Position numbers and translations under genes: made by a program. Positions 47,801-56,800 of a stretch of 64,000 nt of DNA are shown here, in pieces (the stretch's first letter is position 1; each line of letters opens with the position of its first letter). The notes beneath the pieces were generated by a model, which saw only the letters and a program-made list of their open reading frames with translations, did no database searches and was not told the DNA's origin. The DNA is from Antedon mediterranea (lineage: Eukaryota > Echinodermata > Crinoidea > Comatulida > Antedonidae): NCBI RefSeq assembly GCF_964355755.1, contig NC_092677.1, positions 3,167,001 to 3,231,000 on the forward strand, written 5' to 3'.

Positions 47801-50800
47801 GCTAACTTTAATCTCTGACCTTTGACCTTATTAAGAATTTAACCTTCAAAATAGATTTGGTTTTTTCAAAACCATCAATAATATACTTGATTTCAGCGCC
47901 ATTGTAATATTTTTTAGTATTTATAAATTTCTTTATTTTTTTAATACACACATTAGAAGTTACTAAATCCTAATTACATACGGTCAGACTAACTGCCTAT
48001 GTATTATCTTAACCAACATAACTGGCGCCCATATAGTGCTACAGTAGGTCATTTTGTAAATGACGAGCCAATAAAATATTCAACTCTACATTGTGTTATG
48101 ATTCAAGGAAATAACTATGCAGCCTGATATTTAATTAAATCTCCCTAGGCTTAGCACCTGGGCCACTACTTAATTAGATTACACCCCATGATACATCGTC
48201 AAGTGTAGAGAAAAGTTAGGCCTAGCCAACATCAAGTGTAGAGAACAGTAGGCCTAGCCATCGTCAAGTGCAGAGAACAGTTAGGCCTAGCAAACATCAA
48301 GTGTAGAGAACAGTTAGGCCTAGCTATCGTCAAGTGCAGATAACAGTTAGGCCTAACCAACATTTTATTGTTTTAACATGTTCACAGTGCGGAATTTGAA
48401 CTTTTAACTTGACTGTACAAAGCAAACAGAAAAGAAAGGATACGTTCTGACTCGGCATGTTTGGTAAACAAATTCTCAACCTTTGAACTTAGTCCTTTTT
48501 CTAATTTATCTATTCTTGATTTTAAAGATTGATTAATGCTATTTGATAGTTGATTTCTGTTCATCTCCTTCCTCAGTTGACTCATCTCCTCTTGTTGTTT
48601 ATCTAATCTCTCTGTTATTTCTTTTAATCCATCTGTGATCTGAGGAAAAGAGATGTTTCCACTGTAAATACGGTGATGAAATAAAATCAAATTAACGCAA
48701 AATGTAAAAATCAACCAAAAACCTTGTAAAATATTATTGTATGTTTTCATTAATTTTTAAACAAAAGCCAAATTTTCTATAATAAAACTTTGCGGTTTTG
48801 AATGAATCAGATGCTGGAAAATATGATAGCTTCTGTGTTTAAGACTTTTGTTTACTTCCCGCAACTAAATAATCCTACAAGTTCATGTATATTGTAACTG
48901 AAAATGTTTGCAATTATGAAAAAATTGTATAAAAAAAATGAAAAGATATGAGAAAAAAAGTAACTCACGCTGCTTAGATCCACGATAGGATTGTCGAGCA
49001 CCTGTAGCGATCTTCTAACCAAAACTTTCGGGGAGGCATGCTTGCGCTTCTCTTTTTTAAGACGTCCTAATAAGGTCTGATCCTTACTTGATGACGATAC
49101 ATCAGCATCAGAACTGTACAAAAAGATATCTTAGTTTATTTCAATTTCAAATTTGTTCCTACTGCAGTCACTGCAATAAACAGTGTACACGATTACTCAA
49201 AAAAGTTTGCTAAATAATTGCATAAAAGGTAAAAGAATAAACAAAATAGTTACTGCAGTAAATTTAAAATGGCCCTAAACCATTGTATTAATAATTAATA
49301 TTACAAATAACAATTTATCATGGGTTGGCCAAAATAAAGCATTCAGTAATTTACAGCTATAATGAGCATTATAAACAAATTACTGAAATGAAAAAAAAAT
49401 AAAAAAATCTACACTATCAAAATTTATGTGACATAAAAATGTGATGTGCGCGATATATGAACATGATGATGTCATATCACTACCAAATTTGGGTATATTA
49501 CTACCATATATGGTTACATCACACTTGTTTTGTCAAAGTAGTTTGATAGTGTGGACAGAGCTTAAAGATTTAAAAAATAAGCTCATGGGCTTGTTACCTG
49601 GTTTCATTTCCCTCATGGTCATGCAAATGCATAGTGCTAGAGTCCTGTCCCTCGTCCATTGTTGATTCAAAATCGTCTTGCGGAAACTTATCTAAACTTT
49701 CAGATTTTCTAGCATAAAACAAATATAACACAAAAATGATGCATATTTTTCTGTAAGTTCTGTCTACACTATCAAACTTTATGTGACAACAAATGTGATG
49801 TGCCCATATATGGACATGGTGATGTCACATCACTACCAAATTTAAGCATATGACTACCATATTTGGGCACATCACACTTTTTTTTCAAACTAGTTTGATA
49901 ATGTAGACTGAGCTTTAATCATGATTAAATTCTGAGGTCAAATCATAAAAGGTAAAATAATTGGAAATCCCCATCTGGGTTGGGTTAAAGGTTTTTTTCG
50001 AAACAGTAGGATCAAAATTTCAGACCTTCATTCCAGAGTGTTTACTGTTTATATAAGTTCTGGGTTCAATCCTGATTGGGTTGGGGCTACAGTCAAATGT
50101 TTTTATCAAAATTAATTTATTTTCAACTGTAATTTTAGAGTATCTATACATTCCATGAGCTTACAACAACATGATTATGACCAGATTACAATACCACCAA
50201 GCACGCAAGTGAAAGCAACACATGCTCAGAATCGACGTCTTTTACTTACAATTCAACAGCTGGTTTCTCTTCAGCGTCTGGTACTTCCATCTTCTCCTCC
50301 TCGTGCTCCGCAAAATCAGCATTGTCACTTTCATCTTTCAACTGTCCATCTACAACTGGTGTTGTTTCATTGTTGATATCGACCTCCGACGCAATGTCCT
50401 GACCAAGTATCGTAGCCACTTCAGCACTTGAATCTGACAACCTCTTTTCAAGAAGTCTTGATTTACTTCCGACGCCCGATCTTGAGCTCACTGGTGTGCC
50501 ATCGTAGTCAACTGGTGATACAGGCAGTGGCAACGAAGATGGCGTCAACAGAGAATCAGATTCTGGTGTTGGTTGTAGAGACGAAGGAGTCATTGTATGC
50601 GAACTCTCCGGCGTCATGATTCTTGTTGTGTCGGAGGATGTTCTGGAGCTTAGAAGGTCATCGATGGAGCTGTTGATGGCGGTTACTTGTGTAAAACTAC
50701 TGGTGCTGGAGACACTATCACCAGTGGCAGAATGTCGAGCACCCTTCATAAAATCCTGTGGTGTCATTAAGACTGGTTGGCCACCAGAACGAGCAGACTC

Positions 50801-53800
50801 TGACGTAAAAGATGCCGTGGTAGAATTTGAAGGTGTCGCATGCTGATTGGCAGTTGATTCTTGTTCTCCTTGTGAGGTATCAGCATCAATTGACTGGTCT
50901 AAAAAGCTCATGTCAGACAAGCCATCATGTAGAGCTGTCAATGAAAAATGTAATCAATTTATTCAAACTTAAGGTACGTCCACACTGAGCCAGGATTTTC
51001 TTTCAATATATTTATTAGTAAATATGGTCAAATTAATACATTAATGTATAATAATACAGATGTAAATAAAATACATACAATATAGTCAATTAATGATAAA
51101 CAAAAGACCATAAATAGGGGATCAAGATTAGAAGTAAAAATACTTGTCTCATAATGACCCCAAATAAAAAAACAAACAAAAAGAAGCAACAACAAAAAAG
51201 AAAACAAACCAATATAAAATACTAAAAAACTAAAGATTGCGCAAATAATTATCAGTCATCTGACTGATACTTTGATAAACATTGCATTTTCATATTTCTT
51301 CTAAAAAGTTTAATTGATTTAACGTTAATATAGTGGCTGTATTTAGGTTATTCCATTGTGTGGGACCTGAAAAAGTAATGAAAAATTGGCTTTTCCTCAA
51401 TCTTACGAAAGGGACAAATAATAACAAATTATTGACATACTGAAACATAAACGAAGTAACTTGAATTGTGTGAAGGTCCTTAATTTTTACGATGTTTAAC
51501 TTCTTAAATAGAGGTTCAGAGGGCGTTCTAAATGGCGAAAAAGTTATTAAGCGAACGACACGTTTTTGTAATATAAGAATTTTGTGTAGATTTGAAGGGT
51601 AATCGGTTCGGTGCTAGAGAAAACTCTGGGCTATGTTACATTTTTTTTGGGCTCTGCAACATTAACACATTTCTTAAGCTCTGTCTACACTGTCAAACTT
51701 TATGTGACAAAAAATGTGATGTGCCCATATATGAACATGATGATGTCAAACCACTACCATATTTAAGCACATCACTACCATATTTGGGCACATCGCAGTT
51801 TTTTGTGTAACTAGTTTGATAGTGTAGACAGAGAATTAAAAAAAAAGAACTATACCAATTTTACATTTTTTCTTATTCGGGCACCAGACAAAAAATTCAT
51901 ACCTACGCCAATGAATATTTTAACCATTTTTTAATCATTAAAATTGAAAGTTGACAAACTCACCAGTATCATCTTGTGACAACGAGCTTATGGATTCACA
52001 GACTGATTGCTCTACTGACGATTGTGGTTGGAACCGAATTTGAAATTCTTGCAAAGATCTAAACAAAAATAAAATTCAATTAAATTTTAAGCACAATATT
52101 TTTCCAATAAGTATAATACTACACTTAGTACTACACATAAAAGTGTATTGGGTATCTGACATATTAATGGTTCAATAGACTATGCAAGGCTCAATAATAT
52201 CACACTCCTCTCCTCCCCTCCCCCTCCCCCAACTCTCATTTTCTTCAAATTGGCTCACAGACATGGATTATAATACAAGCATTCGTTTTAGTACAGGTCT
52301 GCTAAGGAAAACAAACCAGTAAAATTGATCATTGGTCGAATTAAATTCAGGCCAGTTAAAATTCCGGTCACTTGCTTGGTAGGTCTGCTAAAAATAATCT
52401 TAAGACCCCTGAATTTGTTGCGAAAAAATATTATAGAATTAAATTTAATGAATTACTTAGTGTGAACACAATACATCTTGACAACTGTACCAATCACGCT
52501 TTCCATCTCTCCTACAAAAAAAAAACCATAAATAAAAATTGTTTTTCATAATATTAATACGTATCGGGCTTCAAAACCACAGACCTTGGGTTCATGTCCT
52601 GTATGTTCATATCATCGTGAAGTAATTTCCAGATTGATCGTAATCAAAACGGTACTGGGTATGGTCTACTAGCGTTCCTGCTCCCAACAAGTACATCCAT
52701 TCATAGAAGCCTTAATGAAGTAAGCCTACCTGGTGGTGGCCATAGAACGGTCCCGAGTTAACGACTATACTTCGGCTTTAGTCGATAGAAGATTGAAAAA
52801 ATTGTTAGATGTTTGATTATGTGTAGATTTGTTCTTTTATTCAAATGATGTTCTGCATAAGGAAACGGAGATATGAGGTTTTGTTGTATTGGACTGGTGT
52901 ACAGTAGGTTTGTACCCTCCTATTAAGGGACACTTTTTTGGTCTCGAATGTGTCCCTTTAATAAAGGTTTTACTGTAATAATTGTGACACATTTTCCAAA
53001 AATAATATAAATTTTAATATTAAAAAAAAATTCTTTTTTTAATGTTTTCGTCAATTGTACTGTGATAGTGCATTTTAATGTTCTTTCCGATTTATTTATG
53101 ATTTGTAATTTTTATTGTGTGCATTGAGATTTAATAACGCAATACGCTTTATAAATCTCTATCTACAAACAAACTAGTGTGATGTGCCCAAATATGGTAG
53201 TGATAGGCGCAAATATGGTAGTGATATGACATCATCATGTCCATATATGGGCACATCACACTTATTTGTCACATAAAGTTTGATAGTGTAGACAGAGTTT
53301 TTAGAATGATAAACAATATACCTGATATATATGTTTCCTCATTGTTGTCATACTCAGCTGTGTGTTTGAGTTTCTTCTTACTGGCATCCACTACATAAAA
53401 ACTAAGCATAGGTTGAGTGAGTAGGAACTCTGACACAGAACTGATATGAGCCGTACCTTTCTCATCATTTTGGTGAACTTGCAGAATATACAATACCTAA
53501 TGAAAATATAGAAGATATGTTAATACCGTAGTTCCCCGGGTATAATCCCACTCCCCTTGCACGTGAAATTTGCCCGAATTTGGGAGGTGGGACTATACCC
53601 GGGGATTTCCCGCTGCAGGAACTGAAAATGACGATATTTCTTCTAGCTACGATTTAGGCTATCTAAAAGCTATATTCCAGTGTAGGCCTAGCAATCTAGG
53701 CCTAGGTGGCCTTACCTGTGCTATGCCTACCGTATAGATTTTCCCCGAGATTTCTACTTAAAAAATACCCTAAAATGTGATCTAGGCCTAGCTTCCTAAA

Positions 53801-56800
53801 TCGACATGAACTCAATCATACAAGTTCTCCATGTTCACCCACACGCTCGAGCTCTCTGTGTAAATCGAATGTTGTTGCATGTGACTCTACTCTACTCTTT
53901 TTGTTACAGTAATCAAGCATGCACAGTAGTGTAAACAACAAGACAGAATGTACACGATGGCGAAAGGATGTACAGAACGTGACGATCGGGGTATGCTAGC
54001 CTTAAGGTTGTATTCAACTTAACAATGTTTGATGAGTTTTAAGTCAGCCAAATTCAGAGAAATTACTCTATTTTTTTGGTGAGAAATTGACGTCGGCCTA
54101 GCTAGCTACAGTAGGCCTAGGCCGACCTCTGGCCTAATGTTAAATTATACACTGGGACTTTGCCCGGGGATATGCTTGCGTGCGAAGGTAATCGTAAAGT
54201 CGGGGGTGGGATTATACCCGAGGTGGGATTATACCCGAGGAACTACGGTATTACAAGCGATTGTACAAAGGTCTCAACTTTTGCAAACACACCCACAAAA
54301 GACAGGGCACTATAAATTAAATGCACCAAACAATATCGGATGCTATTCTAAAAAAAATATTGTAGTGTTATGACATCATCGTATCCATATATGAATATGA
54401 ACATTTTTTGACACATAAAGTTTGATAGTTTAGACAGGGCTTAAGGCATTGGTATCCTTAGTATGGGTATGCCAGCCGCTATTCAGATGAGAGAAGAATG
54501 GAAAATATGTTCGGGAATGCATTTCTTACTTTTTTAGAATCTAAATAATATATTTTTCCATATTAAAAAAAAAGCATATTAATGAGAGGGGAAGAAAGGG
54601 ATTACAAATATCTGTGATCTCTCAGGAAGTTGGCTTTCACACATTCTTACAATTTACGAATCTGCTTACCTTTCGTTTAATATCCGACATAACAATATAC
54701 GACGCCGTTAGGTCTAGCTTAGCTTTCAGGCTAGGGTACGGTTGCGGTGTCGGGCTAGAGAACATGACCGTTTGTAAACACGTCCAAGTCACTGTACACC
54801 ACATTTTCAACTCGCTGTTTTGGTTGGCGCAAGTTATCAGAAACCGCCAGAAATGAACACTAGATGAAAACAACAAATTTAAAATATATATACCTACAGA
54901 ACAAATGTACAAGCAAATTCATTAAGTTTAAGATATTTAGAATATCAATTATGATGGGTGATATTTTTTTACCTCCATGAATTTTTAGTTGAATGTTTTT
55001 AAACTTGTTATTAACCATTTGACTATTCTAATTTATTTTTTATGGAAATTAAAAAAAACATTAAAACAAACAAAAATGTAATCATATAATACATATTTCT
55101 GCCTTGAACACTAAGCTTTCAATTTACAATGATTGACGATCTAGAAACAAGCTAGCTAATGTCAATTCCTTTTTTTTATTACCATATTTAATGAGGGTGA
55201 TCCATCCAGCAATTGCTGATCATTAGGAACCCTCAGAGGTTCACAAGACAAACATATACACAACATGCTCTACATAAACAAAGTCTTATTAAAAGTATTT
55301 GGGAGTGGAGTTGTAATTTTGTCCTTAGAAAAAACTCTGACATGTGACGGGACTTGAACTCCGGACCCTTGGAGCACCAAGCCACAATTGCGCGCATGTG
55401 GAAAAGTTGGGACATGCTACTTCAATATTGGTGGTTTATAGGTTCAGACAACTAACGAAACATAATTGCGGTCCTACAGTAGGTATGTAGGTCCTAGCAA
55501 ATGGAAAGCTTTAAAATAAACTAGTGCTAACGTACTTAGGATCTTGGAACTTATGATTGTCACAGAATAGAATAGTTGAGATGGGTTTTCCACCATGAGG
55601 TACCCACTGGTGCAACCTTCTGGGAGGGTCAGTACCTTCCCAGTATATCTGCCAAAATTTGACGCTGCCATCCACACTAGCGGTTGCTAACACAGATGCA
55701 TCAGGTGCTACTGCTACATCAGTAATTGGCTACAAAGAAAATAAATTAAAATAATTATTTCATTTTGAACAACATTATTTTGAGCTAAATACATTTTGTA
55801 ATATTACTACTAATTATTAACTAATAATATACTTTTCATAACAATAATAATAATAGTAAGTACTACCATATTTGGGCATATCACAACCATATTTGGGCAT
55901 ATCACAACCATATTTGGGCACATCACAACCATATTTGGACACATCACAACCATATTTGGACACATCACAACCATATTTGGGCACATCACACTTTTTTTGT
56001 CAAACTAGATAGTGTAGACAAAGCTTTATAATGATGTTTTACCAAAGTGTGTCCATCTCGTACTGCTATCACCCCTTCTGTAACATCGTACACTGGTGTT
56101 GGGTCACTGCCATACTTGTCTGCAATAACGTCAATATCCCACACTTCCGCCTGCGAGGAGGACAAAACGCAAAATATTATAATTATTTATAATCTTAGCT
56201 TAAGTTCGGTTCCCACTTGGAAGTAATTTGACCAATCATAACACATAATGGGTTTTATATCCAAACTGTGATTGGTCAATGGCGTAGAAAGTTACTCAAC
56301 ATAATATATTGTAATCAGTACTGATCAGAGTTTGACAAAAAAGTGTTATGTACTCCAAATGGTAGTGATATGCTTAAATATGGTAGTGATATGACATCAT
56401 GACCTTATTTGGGCACATCACATTTTGTGTCACATAAAGTTTGATAGTGTAGACAGAGCTTTATGGAAGTTTCAATCAATATGTTCGGGACCATGTTAAA
56501 ATCGAAGTTACCGCAGTAACTTCATTTTATTTACTCTTTAATTACAGTAGTTCATGTAATTAGTTAGCAAACTTTTTTGTCTAATTATACACATTGTTTA
56601 TTATCTACCACAAACTTTTACATTGAACCAAGCTAAAATCACATTTTACATATTGCATTAAAAAATGTAGTACTGCAGTAGTATGATTTAATATCACAAT
56701 GTTACTGCAGTAGTATGATTTAATATTACAATGTTACTGCAGTATTATGATTTAGTATTACAATGTTACTGCAGTAGTATGATTTAATATCACAATGTTA

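Larger units (their letters stand above)
37367..49113 (-). other. EDC4: EDC4 coiled-coil and start of C-terminal domain exons
   Basis: Exons 48969-49113 down to 37367-37530 encode long amphipathic helices rich in Glu, Lys and Gln (DKQQEEMSQLRKEMN, HAESERQRLKLAQQEDK). The conserved block AFHSSILPAFERSCQNMLSQ follows, then the start of the globular C-terminal domain used for oligomerisation and P-body targeting. The donor of exon 42047-42233 is weak (AAG|GTCGGT) but is the only one that keeps phase with the conserved VVGS/MEKN junction. Confidence 0.85.

Noticed and set aside
52560-52780. Possible fourth SINE (gggttcatgtcc box-B-like)
   Set aside because: No convincing box A at tRNA spacing and no second copy seen in the window.
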